Shown in pieces: positions 32,406 to 44,409 of a DNA stretch of 64,000 nucleotides. Source of the DNA: Pandoraea sputorum (GTDB lineage Bacteria; Pseudomonadota; Gammaproteobacteria; Burkholderiales; Burkholderiaceae); contig NZ_CP010431.2 in assembly GCF_000814845.2 (NCBI RefSeq), positions 186,001-250,000 of the forward strand, in the 5' to 3' direction. Positions within the stretch are counted from its first letter, which is position 1; the number at the start of each line of letters is the position of its first letter. The position numbers and the translations under genes are program-made. A model generated the notes under the pieces. It saw only the letters and a program-made list of their open reading frames with translations, had not been told where the DNA came from and made no database searches.

Positions 32406-34648
32406 GGCGTTGCTCCTTGCCCGCGCTGTGCGCGGATCGCAGCACGGTGGCGTGCTTCGTCGGCGACGGTCGGGCTTACGGCGGGCTTTTGCTGAGGTGG
32501 TGGCGGCGTCTGAGGTGTCGCAGGTGCTGCTGCCGGGGCCGACGCCTTGCCGCCTGCGACGCGCGGTGCGGCGTTGGTGGCAGTGGCCCCCGATGCGCCC
32601 GGTGCTACCCGCGACACGGTCGTCGTGGCCGCGCCCGCGGTGCGGTCGAGTTCGGCGGCGCTGGCGGGCGGTGCGTCCGGCGTGGCGGAGACCGCCGACG
32701 CGGCGCCCGCGCCTGACGCTGCAGCTTGCAGCGCAGCGGCTTCGGCCGCGCGCTCCTTCGGCTCGTCGATCAGGTAGTAGTCGAGCAGACGTCGCGCCAC
32801 CGGACCGGCCTGCGCGCCACCCCAACCGGCGTTCTCGACGATCAGCGCAATGGCGATCTTCGGATCTTCTGCCGGGGCGAAGGCGATGAACAGGGCGTGG
32901 TCGCGCTTGAACTCCGGAATCGCGTTGTGGTTGTACTTCTCGTTCTTGCCGAGCGAGTACACCTGTGCCGTGCCCGTCTTGCCGCCTGCATCGTACGGTG
33001 CGCCGGCGAACGCCTGACGTCCCGTGCCTTCCTTGATCACGCCGACCATCGCCCGTTTGACGAAGTCGATGTCGGCCTGCTTGTACGGCAGACGCGCACT
33101 TTCATGCGGCACGGTCAGCTGGCGCGCATGCGAGACGGGATCTTCGACGGCCTTCACGAGGTGAGGCTTCATCACCACGCCGTTGTTCGCCAGCGTGGCC
33201 GTGGCGTGTGCAAGTTGCAGGATCGTGAACGAGTTATAGCCCTGTCCGATGCCCAGACTGATCGTCTCGCCGTCGTACCATTTCTGTTGCGCTGGCTTCT
33301 TGTATGCCTTGCGCTTCCATTCGGTCGACGGCAGGATCCCGCGCGCCTCGCCTTCGATGTCGATGCCCGTCAATTGACCGAAGCCGAGCGGTGCCATGAA
33401 GTCATGAATGGCGTTCACGCCCAGATCGTGCGCGAGCATGTAGTAATACGTGTCGTTCGAGACCACGATCGAGCGGTACATGTCGATCCAGCCCTGACCG
33501 TTGCGCACGTCGTTGCGGAACGTGTGGTTGCCCAGTGTGAACGAGCCTGTGTCCTGGAAACCCCAGCTTGTCGTGCGCTTGCCGAGTTCGAGCGCGGCGA
33601 GCGCCATGAACGGCTTGTACGTCGAGCCGATCGGGTAGGTGCCGCGCAACGGACGGTTGAGCAGCGGCCGGTCGGCCGAAGTGTTCAGGGCGTCCCAGTT
33701 CTGCTGATCGATGCCTTCGACGAACAGGTTCGGGTCGAAGCTCGGCGCGGACACGAAGGCGAGCACGTCGCCGGTCTTCGGTTCGATGGCGACCACCGCA
33801 CCGCGACGTCCGGCGAAGGCCTGTTCGGCGACCTGCTGGAGTTTGATGTCGATGGACAGCACGAGGTTGTCGCCCGGCGTGGCCGGGGTGCGCGAGATGG
33901 TGCGCACCGGGCGGCCGCCGGCGGTCACTTCGATTTCCTCGAAACCGGTGATGCCGTGGAGCTGCGTCTCGTAGCTTTGCTCGACGCCGATCTTGCCGAT
34001 GTAATCGGTGCCCTTGTAGTTGTTGACGTCGCGGCGGATGTCGTACTTGGCGCTGTCGCTGTCGTTCTCTTCGCTCATCGCGTCGATGCGCTGACGATCG
34101 CGCTGCGAAATCCGGCCGATGTAGCCGATCACGTGCGCAGCCGTTTCGCCGAGCGGGTATTGACGGAACAGGCGCGCGTGCACGTCCACGCCGGGAAAGC
34201 GGAAACGCTGGGCGGTGAAGCGGGCGACTTCCTCGTCGGTCAGCCGCGTGCGGATCGGCAGGCTCTCGAAGCTCTTGCTGTCGTCCATCAGCTTCTTGAA
34301 GCGGGCACGGTCGCGCGGCGTGATCTCGATCACGTCCGACAGATCGGTGACGAGGTCTTCGAGCGGACGGCCGATCTTCGACGGGGTGATTTCCAGCGTG
34401 TAGGCGGAATAATTGCGCGCCAGTACCACCCCGTTGCGATCCATGATCACGCCACGGTTGGGCACGATGGGCGCGAGCGAGACGCGGTTTTCGTCGGCTT
34501 GCAGGGCGTACTGGTTGTGACGGAAGACTTGCAGATAGACGAAACGCACCGCGAGCAGGCTGAAGCAAATCAGCACGAAAAACGCGGCCGCCGTTACCCG
34601 CAGGTGAAACGTCTGCAGTTGTTGCTGGGGATTCTTGAACTCGGTCAT
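32402..34648 (-). CDS. mrdA: Penicillin-binding protein 2 (MrdA)
   Basis: A 748-residue class B PBP: short cytoplasmic start, one membrane helix (residues about 17-40), a pedestal domain, then the transpeptidase with SxxK (GSTYKPFMA), SxN (VSNDTYYY) and KTG (GGKTGTAQ). It crosslinks the lateral wall with RodA and the Mre proteins. It is about 110 residues longer than E. coli PBP2 because of an Ala/Pro/Ser-rich tail from about residue 636, ending near the inner-membrane outer face; such tails occur in Burkholderiaceae. Coupled to rodA. Confidence 0.97.
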   Translation of the reverse strand: MTEFKNPQQQLQTFHLRVTAAAFFVLICFSLLAVRFVYLQVFRHNQYALQADENRVSLAPIVPNRGVIMDRNGVVLARNYSAYTLEITPSKIGRPLEDLVTDLSDVIEITPRDRARFKKLMDDSKSFESLPIRTRLTDEEVARFTAQRFRFPGVDVHARLFRQYPLGETAAHVIGYIGRISQRDRQRIDAMSEENDSDSAKYDIRRDVNNYKGTDYIGKIGVEQSYETQLHGITGFEEIEVTAGGRPVRTISRTPATPGDNLVLSIDIKLQQVAEQAFAGRRGAVVAIEPKTGDVLAFVSAPSFDPNLFVEGIDQQNWDALNTSADRPLLNRPLRGTYPIGSTYKPFMALAALELGKRTTSWGFQDTGSFTLGNHTFRNDVRNGQGWIDMYRSIVVSNDTYYYMLAHDLGVNAIHDFMAPLGFGQLTGIDIEGEARGILPSTEWKRKAYKKPAQQKWYDGETISLGIGQGYNSFTILQLAHATATLANNGVVMKPHLVKAVEDPVSHARQLTVPHESARLPYKQADIDFVKRAMVGVIKEGTGRQAFAGAPYDAGGKTGTAQVYSLGKNEKYNHNAIPEFKRDHALFIAFAPAEDPKIAIALIVENAGWGGAQAGPVARRLLDYYLIDEPKERAAEAAALQAAASGAGAASAVSATPDAPPASAAELDRTAGAATTTVSRVAPGASGATATNAAPRVAGGKASAPAAAPATPQTPPPPQQKPAVSPTVADEARHRAAIRAQRGQGATP

Positions 34649-34696
34649 GCTGGCTGGGCGGGGCTCGTAGGTGCGATCTGAGGGCGGAGAAGCCCG

Positions 34697-35209
34697 TCAG
34701 ATCGGACGCGTATCGTCGCGGTCGACGGCGCGTTTCTGAGGCGCCAGCAGCAAGATACTGATCACCGGCCAGAGCACAGCTTCCACGAAGCTGGCCGCGA
34801 GCGGCCACCAGCCCGGGAATGCTGCGCCGGTCGCCAGACGAATGATGAACGGCACCACGTGCGCGAGCAGCAGCAACGGCAGCACCGTGAGCGCCTGACC
34901 GAGCAGCGTGAAGAACAGAACACGGCGGTGAATCATGATCGCACCGTACGACAGCAGCGTGTAAGCGAGCGCATGCTCACCCAGCAGCCCGGCGTTGTGC
35001 ACGTCCATGAGCAACCCGACGAGAAACGCCACACCCATGCCGACCTTGCGCGGCTGGTGGATGTTCCAGAACATCAGCACCAGCGCGACGAAGTCGGGCA
35101 TGGCGGGGGCGTGTCCCCACGGCATCAGGTTGACCAGAAACGCCACCACGAGACTGAGCGCGATGAAGTACGGATTGACCGGCAGCAGGATGTATTGCGG
35201 TCGTGGCAT
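34697..35209 (-). CDS. mreD: Rod-shape-determining protein MreD
   Basis: A 170-residue inner-membrane protein with about five membrane helices, starting MPRPQYILLPVNPYFIALSL after GAGGAATTC. LMPWG, FWNIHQPRKVGMGVAFLVGL and DVHNAGLLGEHALAYTLL are typical of beta-proteobacterial MreD. It connects MreC to the elongasome. Nine bases after mreC. Confidence 0.95.
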   Translation of the reverse strand: MPRPQYILLPVNPYFIALSLVVAFLVNLMPWGHAPAMPDFVALVLMFWNIHQPRKVGMGVAFLVGLLMDVHNAGLLGEHALAYTLLSYGAIMIHRRVLFFTLLGQALTVLPLLLLAHVVPFIIRLATGAAFPGWWPLAASFVEAVLWPVISILLLAPQKRAVDRDDTRPI

Positions 35210-35218
35210 GTGAATTCC

Positions 35219-36187
35219 TCAATGACCCTTGCGGGCGCCCGGCGCGAGCTTCGGATCGGCACGCGTGCCGCCCTTCGGCGCAGGTTTTGCGCCACTGGCC
35301 GACGGATCGGAGGCGCGTGCGAGATCGGCTGCGGCGTCCGGATGCAGCGCCAGCGGCGTGGTGTATTGCAGGACCAGCACCTGACGCTGGCTGCGCAGAT
35401 TGGCCACCGGCTGACACAGTATGCGCGCGAACGCTGTGTCCGAGACCCGGTCGACCTTGGTGATGCGTGCGACCGGCAGACCGGCGGGGTACACGCCGTC
35501 CAGGCCGCTGGTGGCGATCTCGTCGCCGACCTTCACGTCGGCCGACAGCGGAATGAAGCGCAGGTCGAGCACGTCGCCGCGCAGGCCACCGTAAATCACG
35601 CTGTGCACGCCGCTGCGCGTGACCTGCACCGGCACGGCCTGTTCCTTGTCGGTCAGCAGCGTGACTTCGCTTTGCATCAGAAACACACGCGAGACCTGAC
35701 CGAGCAGGCCCTGCTCGGTGACGACCGGCGCGCCCAGCTTCACGCCGTGCTTTGTGCCGCGATCGATGACCACGCGTTGCGTGAACGGATCGCGCGTGTC
35801 GTATTCGATTTCTGCCGGAATGCTGGGGACGGGCAGACGCTCGCGCAGGGCCAGCATCTGGCGCAGATGTTCGTTCTCGGCCACCAACTGGTTATTGCGT
35901 TGGGCCTGGACGGAGAGTTCGAGATTACGCGCGCGCAGCGTGCCGTTTTCGGTGGTGAGCTGCGATTCGGTCGAGAAGAAGCCCGCTATGCCGAGAATGG
36001 CGTCGCGCGGCAACAGCATCATGCGTTGCACGGGATAGAGGGCGGTGCCGACGACGCTTCGCACCCGCTCCAGCGTGTTGTAGTGCGAGTCGACCACGAG
36101 CAGGCCGATGGCGAGCGCGACGAAACAGATCAGCCGGGCCAACGCCGACGGTCCCTGTTTGAACAGTGGCGGCGGACTGTACTGCAT
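35219..36187 (-). CDS. mreC: Cell-shape-determining protein MreC
   Basis: A 322-residue protein with one N-terminal membrane helix (LARLICFVALAIGLLVVDS), a coiled coil (residues about 65-110, with the start of FFSTESQLTTENGTLRARN) and the beta-domain (VVIDRGTKHGVKLGAPVVTEQ, GLLGQVSRV, TSGLDGVYPAGLPVARI). The last 50 residues are Ala/Pro/Lys-rich. MreC is the periplasmic scaffold that activates PBP2-RodA. The mreB-mreC gap is 196 bases with no gene. Confidence 0.96.
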   Translation of the reverse strand: MQYSPPPLFKQGPSALARLICFVALAIGLLVVDSHYNTLERVRSVVGTALYPVQRMMLLPRDAILGIAGFFSTESQLTTENGTLRARNLELSVQAQRNNQLVAENEHLRQMLALRERLPVPSIPAEIEYDTRDPFTQRVVIDRGTKHGVKLGAPVVTEQGLLGQVSRVFLMQSEVTLLTDKEQAVPVQVTRSGVHSVIYGGLRGDVLDLRFIPLSADVKVGDEIATSGLDGVYPAGLPVARITKVDRVSDTAFARILCQPVANLRSQRQVLVLQYTTPLALHPDAAADLARASDPSASGAKPAPKGGTRADPKLAPGARKGH

Positions 36188-36383
36188 GGTGGGCCCTTCA
36201 GGGAAGCACGCGCAGCGAGGCGCTGCGGTGCACGAGTGGTGTCAGTCGGGCGCGACGAAGTGGCGTGACAAGCGGCGTGACGCCTGACTCCGAGCGCGAG
36301 ATATTGCTGCGCGGCCTGTCGTGCCGGGCGAGGTGTGCAAGGGAATGCCCCACCGCGCCGGACGACGAACCACGCACGTTGGC

Positions 36384-37976
<1,593 letters not shown>

Positions 37977-38276
37977 ATGGCTTTGAATCTCTCAGACGTC
38001 AAACGCATCGCTCACCTCGCGCGTCTCGAGCTGGCCGATGACGAGGCGGCTCACATGGAAAAGGAGCTCAACGGCTTCTTCGCGCTCGTCGAACAGATGC
38101 AGTCGGTCGATACGACGGGCGTCGCACCGCTCGCGCATCCCATCGAACAAATTCAGGAAGTCGCTCAGCGTCTGCGCACCGATGCGGTGACGGAGCTGGT
38201 CGATCGCGAGGCGAATCAGCGTCCGGCACCCGCCGTGCAGGACGGCCTCTATCTGGTGCCGAAGGTTATCGAGTGA
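37977..38276 (+). CDS. gatC: Asp/Glu-tRNA amidotransferase subunit GatC
   Basis: A 99-residue protein starting [20 protein letters not shown] with the [12 protein letters not shown] helix, VAPLAHP motif and C-terminal [11 protein letters not shown] typical of GatC. It stabilises the GatAB complex that converts misacylated Glu-tRNA(Gln)/Asp-tRNA(Asn). The ribosome site is weak. First gene of gatCAB. Confidence 0.96.
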   Translation: MALNLSDVKRIAHLARLELADDEAAHMEKELNGFFALVEQMQSVDTTGVAPLAHPIEQIQEVAQRLRTDAVTELVDREANQRPAPAVQDGLYLVPKVIE

Positions 38277-38379
38277 GTCCCGCGCGAGACGCGAACGCTG
38301 TCCGATGGGACACACGCGTCTCATGCACCAGGGGCCTCAACCCTTCCGCCTTCATGCGCTACCCAGTCAAGCCGCCATC

Positions 38380-39870
38380 ATGGAACAAGATCTGATTCAT
38401 TTGCAGGATTTGCGCGCCGCGCTCGACGCCAAGCGTGTCTCGAGCGTCGAGCTGACGCAGCACTATCTGGACCGCATCGCCGGTGCCGCCGATCTGAACG
38501 CCTTCGTGCACGTCAACGCCGAAACCAGTCTCGCGCAGGCGCGCGCGGCCGACGCCCGCATCGCGGCTGGCGACGGCGCGAACCAGCCGCTGCTGGGCAT
38601 TCCCGTCGCGCACAAGGACGTGTTCGTCACGCGCGGCTGGCACAGCACCGCTGGCTCGCGCATGCTCAAGGGCTACGACAGCCCGTACGACGCTGCCGTC
38701 GTCGAGCGTCTCTCGAACGCGGGCATGGTCACGCTCGGCAAGACCAACATGGACGAGTTCGCCATGGGCTCGTCGAACGAAAATTCCTACTACGGTCCGG
38801 TCAAGAACCCGTGGGACAAGCTCGCCGTGCCGGGCGGTTCGTCGGGTGGTTCGGCGGCGGCTGTCGCCGCGCGCCTCGCGCCGGCCGCGACCGGCACAGA
38901 CACCGGCGGCTCGATCCGTCAGCCGGCCGCGTTCTGCGGCGTGACCGGCATCAAGCCGACATACGGCCGCGTGTCGCGATACGGCATGATCGCGTTCGCT
39001 TCGTCGCTGGATCAGGGCGGCCCGTTCGGTCATAGTGCAGCGGATTGCGCATGGATGCTCAACGGCATGGCTGGCTTCGACGCCCGCGATTCGACCAGTC
39101 TCGAACGTGCGGACGAAGACTTTGCGCGTGGTTTGGGCAAGCCGCTGGACGGCGCCACGGCCGACAAGCCGCTGGCCGGTCTGCGCATCGGTCTGCCCGC
39201 CGAATACTTCGGTGACGGCCTGGACGCCGACGTGCGCGAGTCCGTCGACACTGCGCTCGCCGAGTTCGAGAAGCTGGGCGCCGTGCGCGTGCCGGTATCG
39301 CTGCCGAAGACGGAACTCTCGATCCCCGTGTACTACGTGCTCGCCCCGGCAGAAGCGTCGTCGAACCTGTCGCGTTTCGACGGCGTGCGCTTCGGCCACC
39401 GCGCGGCCGAGTACCGCGATCTGCTCGACATGTACAAGAAGTCGCGTGCCGAAGGCTTCGGCACCGAGGTCAAGCGCCGCATTCTGGTGGGCACGTACGT
39501 GCTCTCGCATGGTTACTACGACGCTTACTATCTGCAAGCCCAGAAGATCCGCCGTCTGATCGCGCAGGACTTCCAGAACGCGTTCGCGCAGTGCGACGTG
39601 ATCATGGGCCCGGTCGCGCCGTCCGTGGCGTGGAACCTCGGCGAGAAGAGCGCCGATCCGGTGCAGATGTATCTGGCCGACATCTATACGCTGTCGGTGA
39701 GTCTGGCCGGTTTGCCGGGCATGAGCCTTCCGGTCGGCCCGGGACGCAACGCGCGCCCTGTCGGTCTGCAAATGATCGGCAACTACTTCGACGAAGCCCG
39801 CCTGCTGCAAGTGGCCGACGCGTTCCAGCGCGCGACCGACTGGCACAAGCGCGCGCCGGCGGGCGTCTGA
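38380..39870 (+). CDS. gatA: Asp/Glu-tRNA amidotransferase subunit GatA
   Basis: A 496-residue amidase-signature protein. The Ser-cisSer-Lys triad is visible: AHKDVF (Lys), [17 protein letters not shown] and [16 protein letters not shown] (Ser residues). It hydrolyses glutamine and passes ammonia to GatB. Start ATG 38380 ([15 protein letters not shown]) fits family length; 103 bases lie between gatC and this start. Confidence 0.97.
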   Translation: MEQDLIHLQDLRAALDAKRVSSVELTQHYLDRIAGAADLNAFVHVNAETSLAQARAADARIAAGDGANQPLLGIPVAHKDVFVTRGWHSTAGSRMLKGYDSPYDAAVVERLSNAGMVTLGKTNMDEFAMGSSNENSYYGPVKNPWDKLAVPGGSSGGSAAAVAARLAPAATGTDTGGSIRQPAAFCGVTGIKPTYGRVSRYGMIAFASSLDQGGPFGHSAADCAWMLNGMAGFDARDSTSLERADEDFARGLGKPLDGATADKPLAGLRIGLPAEYFGDGLDADVRESVDTALAEFEKLGAVRVPVSLPKTELSIPVYYVLAPAEASSNLSRFDGVRFGHRAAEYRDLLDMYKKSRAEGFGTEVKRRILVGTYVLSHGYYDAYYLQAQKIRRLIAQDFQNAFAQCDVIMGPVAPSVAWNLGEKSADPVQMYLADIYTLSVSLAGLPGMSLPVGPGRNARPVGLQMIGNYFDEARLLQVADAFQRATDWHKRAPAGV

Positions 39871-39872
39871 TC

Positions 39873-40385
39873 ATGAGCCGCCAGCGCATGCAACGCGACA
39901 TGACGGTTCCCGCCCCGACCGGCGCACGCACGGCGTCCCTGGTCTCCCGGGGCTTGATGCTTGCCGGTATGGTGCTCACGCTCGCGTCATGCTCACTGCC
40001 GTTCTCGCGCCCGACGCCCATCGCCTATCGCGAAGTCAACCTCTCGGGTTACTGCTCGCAGACCGACGAAGACGGGTTTCGCGAACAGGCGACGCTCAAG
40101 GTGCAGGGCAACGCGGTGCAGGCGCTGGACTGGCGTCTGTGGGTGGGCAGCCGTGGCAGTTGCCACTTCAATCTGGCGAACTTTCACCAGACGCAGTGGA
40201 AGCCGAGCATCGAGCTGCGCGCGAACAGCGGCAGTTGCAAGCTGCTCATCTGGCAGGATCCGGGCAACGTGACGATCGGCCACGCGAACTGCGAGGCGTA
40301 TTGCACGGGCGACGTCTACGACAACGCATGGCCGGTGAGCTTCGATCCGCAGTCGGGCACGTGCGCACGCGACACGCGCAGATAA
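39873..40385 (+). CDS. Putative lipoprotein between gatA and gatB
   Basis: A 170-residue protein starting two bases after the gatA stop. The N-terminus carries basic residues, a hydrophobic stretch (GLMLAGMVLTLASC) and a lipobox LASC, so lipidation at about Cys38 is expected. The mature part is rich in aromatic residues and has paired Cys (GYCSQ, GSCHF, GSCKL, ANCEAYC, GTCAR), suggesting disulphides in the periplasm. No family recognised. Its close spacing to gatA suggests co-transcription. Confidence 0.8.
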   Translation: MSRQRMQRDMTVPAPTGARTASLVSRGLMLAGMVLTLASCSLPFSRPTPIAYREVNLSGYCSQTDEDGFREQATLKVQGNAVQALDWRLWVGSRGSCHFNLANFHQTQWKPSIELRANSGSCKLLIWQDPGNVTIGHANCEAYCTGDVYDNAWPVSFDPQSGTCARDTRR

Positions 40386-40547
40386 GTCAGGGCCAGCGCT
40401 GGCAGGTATCGACGACATCGACGGCATCGACGACGTCAACGAACAGGAACAGGCCGGACCGTCCGCTCAGGGAGATCTGAGCGACGGGCGGCAGCAAAGG
40501 CAGGGCGACATGCGCCGTGCCGACAAGTTGAGACAAGGGTGAACCTT

Positions 40548-42020
40548 ATGCAATGGGAAGTCGTTATTGGTCTGGAGACGCACACGCAGCTCTCCACCGC
40601 TTCCAAGATTTTCTCGGGCGCATCGACGCAGTTCGGCGCGGCCCCCAATACGCAGGCATGCCCTGTGGATCTGGCGCTGCCGGGCGTGCTGCCGGTGCTC
40701 AATCGCGGCGCCGTCGAGCGTGCGATCGAGTTCGGTCTGGCCATCGGGGCGACGATTGCGCCGCGCAGCATCTTCGCGCGCAAGAATTACTTCTACCCCG
40801 ATCTGCCCAAGGGCTATCAGATCAGCCAGTACGAAATTCCGGTGGTGCAGGGCGGATCGATGAAGATTCAGGTCGAAGCCGATCCACGCACCGGCCGCGA
40901 AGCGTATGAAAAGGTCGTCACGCTCACGCGCGCTCACCTCGAGGAAGACGCGGGCAAGTCGCTGCACGAAGACTTCGCCGGTATGACCGGCATCGACCTG
41001 AACCGTGCTGGCACGCCGCTGCTCGAAATCGTGACGGAGCCGGAAATGCGCAGCGCGGCCGAAGCCGTGGCCTACGCCAAGGCGCTGCACGGTCTGGTGG
41101 TGTGGCTCGGGATCTGCGACGGCAACATGCAGGAAGGCTCGTTCCGGTGCGACGCCAACGTGTCCGTGCGCCCGGCCGGTCAGAAGGAATTCGGCACGCG
41201 CGCCGAGATCAAGAACCTGAACTCGTTCCGCTTCCTCGAAGAGGCGATTCAGTATGAAGTGCGTCGTCAGATCGAACTGATCGAAGACGGCGGTACGGTG
41301 GTACAGGAAACGCGTCTGTACGATCCGGACAAGAAGGAAACGCGCTCGATGCGCAGCAAGGAAGACGCGCACGACTACCGTTACTTCCCGGACCCGGACC
41401 TGATGCCGCTCGTGATCGACAGCGAATGGGTCGAGCGTGTGCGTGCATCGTTGCCGGAACTGCCTGCCGGTATGCAGGCGCGCTTCGTCGAAGCGTACGG
41501 TCTGTCGGACTACGACGCCGCTGTGCTCACGCAATCGAAGGCGCAGGCCGCGTACTTCGAAGCGGTGGTCGCCAAGGCAGGCAAGGCGAGCGCCAAGCCC
41601 GCTGCCAACTGGATCATGGGCGAACTGTCGTCGCTGCTCAATCGCGAAGACATCGGCATCGACGCCAGCCCGGTGTCGAGCGCACAACTCGCCGGTCTGC
41701 TCGCCCGTATCGCCGACAACACGATCTCCAACAAGATCGCCAAGGAAGTCTTCCAACTGATGTGGGAAGAGCGCGCGACCGACGAAGGGGCTGCCGACCG
41801 CATCATCGAAGCGAAGGGCCTCAAGCAGATCACCGACACCGGCGCGATCGAGAAGATCATCGACGAAGTGCTGGCGGCGAATGCCAAGTCCGTCGAGGAA
41901 TTCCGCGCGGGCAAGGAGAAGGCGTTCAACGCGCTGGTCGGTCAGGCGATGAAGGCCACGAAGGGCAAGGCGAACCCGGCGCAGGTCAACGAGTTGCTCA
42001 AGAAGAAGCTCGGCGCCTAA
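40548..42020 (+). CDS. gatB: Asp/Glu-tRNA amidotransferase subunit GatB
   Basis: A 490-residue protein starting [17 protein letters not shown], the conserved GatB start (ATG 40548, AAGGGTG upstream). Kinase-like domain with [23 protein letters not shown] motif and [15 protein letters not shown], then the C-terminal helical and YqeY-like tail (residues about 340-490) that binds tRNA. It activates the misacylated tRNA and transfers ammonia. Terminator follows at 42071. Confidence 0.98.
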   Translation: MQWEVVIGLETHTQLSTASKIFSGASTQFGAAPNTQACPVDLALPGVLPVLNRGAVERAIEFGLAIGATIAPRSIFARKNYFYPDLPKGYQISQYEIPVVQGGSMKIQVEADPRTGREAYEKVVTLTRAHLEEDAGKSLHEDFAGMTGIDLNRAGTPLLEIVTEPEMRSAAEAVAYAKALHGLVVWLGICDGNMQEGSFRCDANVSVRPAGQKEFGTRAEIKNLNSFRFLEEAIQYEVRRQIELIEDGGTVVQETRLYDPDKKETRSMRSKEDAHDYRYFPDPDLMPLVIDSEWVERVRASLPELPAGMQARFVEAYGLSDYDAAVLTQSKAQAAYFEAVVAKAGKASAKPAANWIMGELSSLLNREDIGIDASPVSSAQLAGLLARIADNTISNKIAKEVFQLMWEERATDEGAADRIIEAKGLKQITDTGAIEKIIDEVLAANAKSVEEFRAGKEKAFNALVGQAMKATKGKANPAQVNELLKKKLGA

Positions 42021-42070
42021 GGTGCATGGGCTGACGGGCCGAAGGGCCTGAATAGCCTGAAGGGACGGAA

Positions 42071-42107
42071 GGGCGCGGTAGCCGGATCGGCACCGCGCCC
42101 TTTTTTT
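42071..42107 (+). terminator. Rho-independent terminator after gatB
   Basis: Nine-base-pair stem (GGGCGCGGT, 42071-42079, with ACCGCGCCC, 42092-42100), 12-base loop, then seven T residues. 50 bases after the gatB stop. Confidence 0.92.
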
Positions 42108-42163
42108 CTGCCCCCCGCAATTTGCGCCATACTGCCAACTAACTTTTCACGCAGGAGTTGGCG

Positions 42164-42970
42164 ATGTTCGAGAAATACCGCGTGCCGTTCGGCAAGAAGC
42201 TGGACCTCTCCAGCTTCGACCCTGCCGACAAACCGTTCTCCGGCGACAACAAGGACGACGACAAAACGCGTCTGGCCGAGCTGGCGCTCAAACTCGACGA
42301 ATTGCAGACGATTCTGCACGCCAACAGCAAACATCGTGTTCTGCTGGTGCTTCAGGGCATGGACACCAGCGGCAAGGACGGCACCATTCGCGCGGTGTTC
42401 CAGAACGTCGACCCGCTAGGCATCCGCGTGGCCAACTTCAAGTCGCCCACCCCCATCGAACTGGCGCGCGACTTCCTCTGGCGCGTGCACATGGTCGTGC
42501 CGGCGGCGGGCGAACTGGCGATCTTCAATCGCAGCCATTACGAAGACGTGCTCATCACACGTGTGCACGACTGGATCGATGCGGACGAATGCAAGCGCCG
42601 CTACACGCACATCAACAACTTCGAGCAACTACTCGTCGACAACAACACGCACATCATCAAGTGCTTCCTGCATATCTCGTCGGAGGAGCAGCGCAACCGA
42701 CTTCAGGAGCGCATCGACGATCCGAACAAGCACTGGAAATTCGAGCTGGGCGACCTCAAGGAACGCAGCTTCTGGCCGCAATACACAAAGGCCTACGAGG
42801 CGGCTTTATCGGCGACCTCGACGGAACACGCACCGTGGTATATCGTCCCTTCCGACTCAAAACGCCACCGTAATCTGATGGTGGCAGAGTTGCTGGTGCA
42901 CGCGCTGAGCGAGCTGAAGCTGACGTATCCGCCCGCCAGACCCGAGTTGACGGGCATGAAGGTCGAGTAG
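42164..42970 (+). CDS. ppk2: Polyphosphate kinase 2 family nucleotide phosphotransferase
   Basis: A 268-residue single-domain PPK2. P-loop LQGMDTSGKDGTIRAVF, catalytic/Walker B region FNRSHYEDVLITRVHDWI, and lid RIDDPNKHWKFELGDLKERS with the expected basic residues. PPK2 enzymes transfer phosphate between polyphosphate and nucleotides; the sequence most resembles the class III type that can phosphorylate both AMP and ADP, but substrate choice cannot be read with certainty. ATG 42164 follows CAGGAG. Monocistronic by spacing. Confidence 0.92.
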   Translation: MFEKYRVPFGKKLDLSSFDPADKPFSGDNKDDDKTRLAELALKLDELQTILHANSKHRVLLVLQGMDTSGKDGTIRAVFQNVDPLGIRVANFKSPTPIELARDFLWRVHMVVPAAGELAIFNRSHYEDVLITRVHDWIDADECKRRYTHINNFEQLLVDNNTHIIKCFLHISSEEQRNRLQERIDDPNKHWKFELGDLKERSFWPQYTKAYEAALSATSTEHAPWYIVPSDSKRHRNLMVAELLVHALSELKLTYPPARPELTGMKVE

Positions 42971-43128
42971 CGACGAAATGCGGCGGCGCAGCACGGCAGC
43001 GGACATAACGACGGGCAAGCAGTGAGCGGTCGCGGTAAGCCAAGACCGTTTTATCAGTAGAAACAGGCGCGACCGGGAGGGCGGGGGCCCGACCGGTGAC
43101 GGCGTCGCATGGGGAAACGGGGAAGAAG

Positions 43129-44409
43129 ATGAGTGACGAGAACGCCCACCGGCCGTTGCCGGGGGACGCGGCTACCCGCGGGCATGGCGGCCAGCCGGGG
43201 AACGGCGCGCAGGGAACGAAAGGACCCAATGGACCAAATGGGCCAAATGGACCGAAGCGTTCGCGCCGCTGGGTCGTAGGTCTGGTCGCAGTGGCGGTCA
43301 TCGCTGGCGGGGCCACGTGGTTGCGCTCGCGCGGCGCCGAGAAGACCGTGAAGACGGCGGCTGCACCGTCTGTCACGGCCGCGATCGTCGAAACGCGTGA
43401 TGTCCCGGTCCGGCTCATCGCTAACGGGACGGTCACGGCGCGTCAGACCATCGATGTCCGCCCGCAAATCTCCAGCACCATCCGTCAGGTACATATCAAG
43501 GAAGGCGATTTCGTCAAAGCCGGGCAGTTGCTGTTCTCGCTCGACGCCCGCATGGACGAAGCGAACCTCAAGAAGGTGCAGGCGCAACTGGCGAAGGACG
43601 AAGCCGATCTCGCCAACGCACGTCGCACGCTCGCGCGCACCAAACAACTGATCGCCGAACACTTCGTGTCGCAAAGCGCCCTCGACACGGCGCAAAGCGG
43701 TGTGGACAGCCTGACGGCACAGGTCGCCGCGGACCGGGCCGCGATTGCCGCGAGTCAGGTGGCGGTCGACTACAACCAGATCCGTGCGGGTATCGATGGG
43801 CGCACCGGCGCGATCAACGTGCATCCGGGCAGTCTGGTCACGCCGGGGGGCGCGGCGCTCGTGAGCATTACCCAGCTCGATCCGATCGACATCAGCTTCA
43901 CGCTGCCCGAAGGGGCGTTGGCCGAATTGCAGGCGGCGCGCGCGGGCGGTCCGGTCGCCGTGACGGCGACGCTCGGGACCACGGGCGTGAACGTTACCGG
44001 TCAGCTCAGCTTCATCGACAACGCGGTGGATTCGCAGACGGGCACGATTCGCCTGAAGGCCGCTTACGATAACCGGGACGCGAAGCTGTGGCCCGGCATG
44101 TATCTAAACGTCGCGGTCATCGGCCGCGTGCTCAAGCAGGCGAGCGTCGTGCCGCCGCAGGCGGTGCAGACCGGGCCGGACGGCAAGTTCGTGTACGTGA
44201 TCGGCGGCGACGGCAAGGTCAGCGCCAAGCCGGTCAAGGTCGGCTACGTGGAAGCAAAGCTCGCGGTCGTCGACGGTGTGCCAGCCGGGGCGAAGGTCGT
44301 GCAGGAGGGCGCGGAAAACCTGCGTCCGGGCAATAAGGTGACGGTCGTTGCGTCGCGCGAAGGCGGTGCCGGTGTGGGTGCCGGTGGTGGCTCAGGGAAA
44401 GCGCCATGA
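43129..44409 (+). CDS. RND efflux periplasmic adaptor (membrane fusion protein)
   Basis: A 426-residue AcrA/MdtA-type adaptor. After a Gly/Asn/Pro-rich N-terminal segment (three tandem GPN triplets) comes a membrane anchor (VVGLVAVAVIAGGATWL), the lipoyl halves (TIDVRPQISSTIRQVHIKEG, VDYNQIRAGIDGRTG), a coiled-coil hairpin (residues about 135-205) and the beta-barrel (TGQLSFIDNAVDSQTGTI, LWPGMYLNVAV). It links the inner-membrane pump to an outer-membrane channel, which is not encoded here. Overlaps the permease start by four bases. Confidence 0.95.
   Translation: MSDENAHRPLPGDAATRGHGGQPGNGAQGTKGPNGPNGPNGPKRSRRWVVGLVAVAVIAGGATWLRSRGAEKTVKTAAAPSVTAAIVETRDVPVRLIANGTVTARQTIDVRPQISSTIRQVHIKEGDFVKAGQLLFSLDARMDEANLKKVQAQLAKDEADLANARRTLARTKQLIAEHFVSQSALDTAQSGVDSLTAQVAADRAAIAASQVAVDYNQIRAGIDGRTGAINVHPGSLVTPGGAALVSITQLDPIDISFTLPEGALAELQAARAGGPVAVTATLGTTGVNVTGQLSFIDNAVDSQTGTIRLKAAYDNRDAKLWPGMYLNVAVIGRVLKQASVVPPQAVQTGPDGKFVYVIGGDGKVSAKPVKVGYVEAKLAVVDGVPAGAKVVQEGAENLRPGNKVTVVASREGGAGVGAGGGSGKAP

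Noticed and set aside
32726..34681. 651-codon plus-strand ORF opposite mrdA
   Set aside because: The minus strand is a complete PBP2 with SxxK, SxN and KTG motifs; the plus-strand frame is a compositional shadow.
40409..40440. ATCGACGRC tandem repeats before gatB
   Set aside because: Three degenerate copies of a codon-like nonamer in G+C-rich DNA; no palindrome or spacing that suggests a function.
43225..43258. Short GGACCAAAT-like tandem repeats considered as a CRISPR or regulatory array
   Set aside because: They are only nine bases, contiguous and in frame, encoding GPN triplets at the start of the efflux adaptor.
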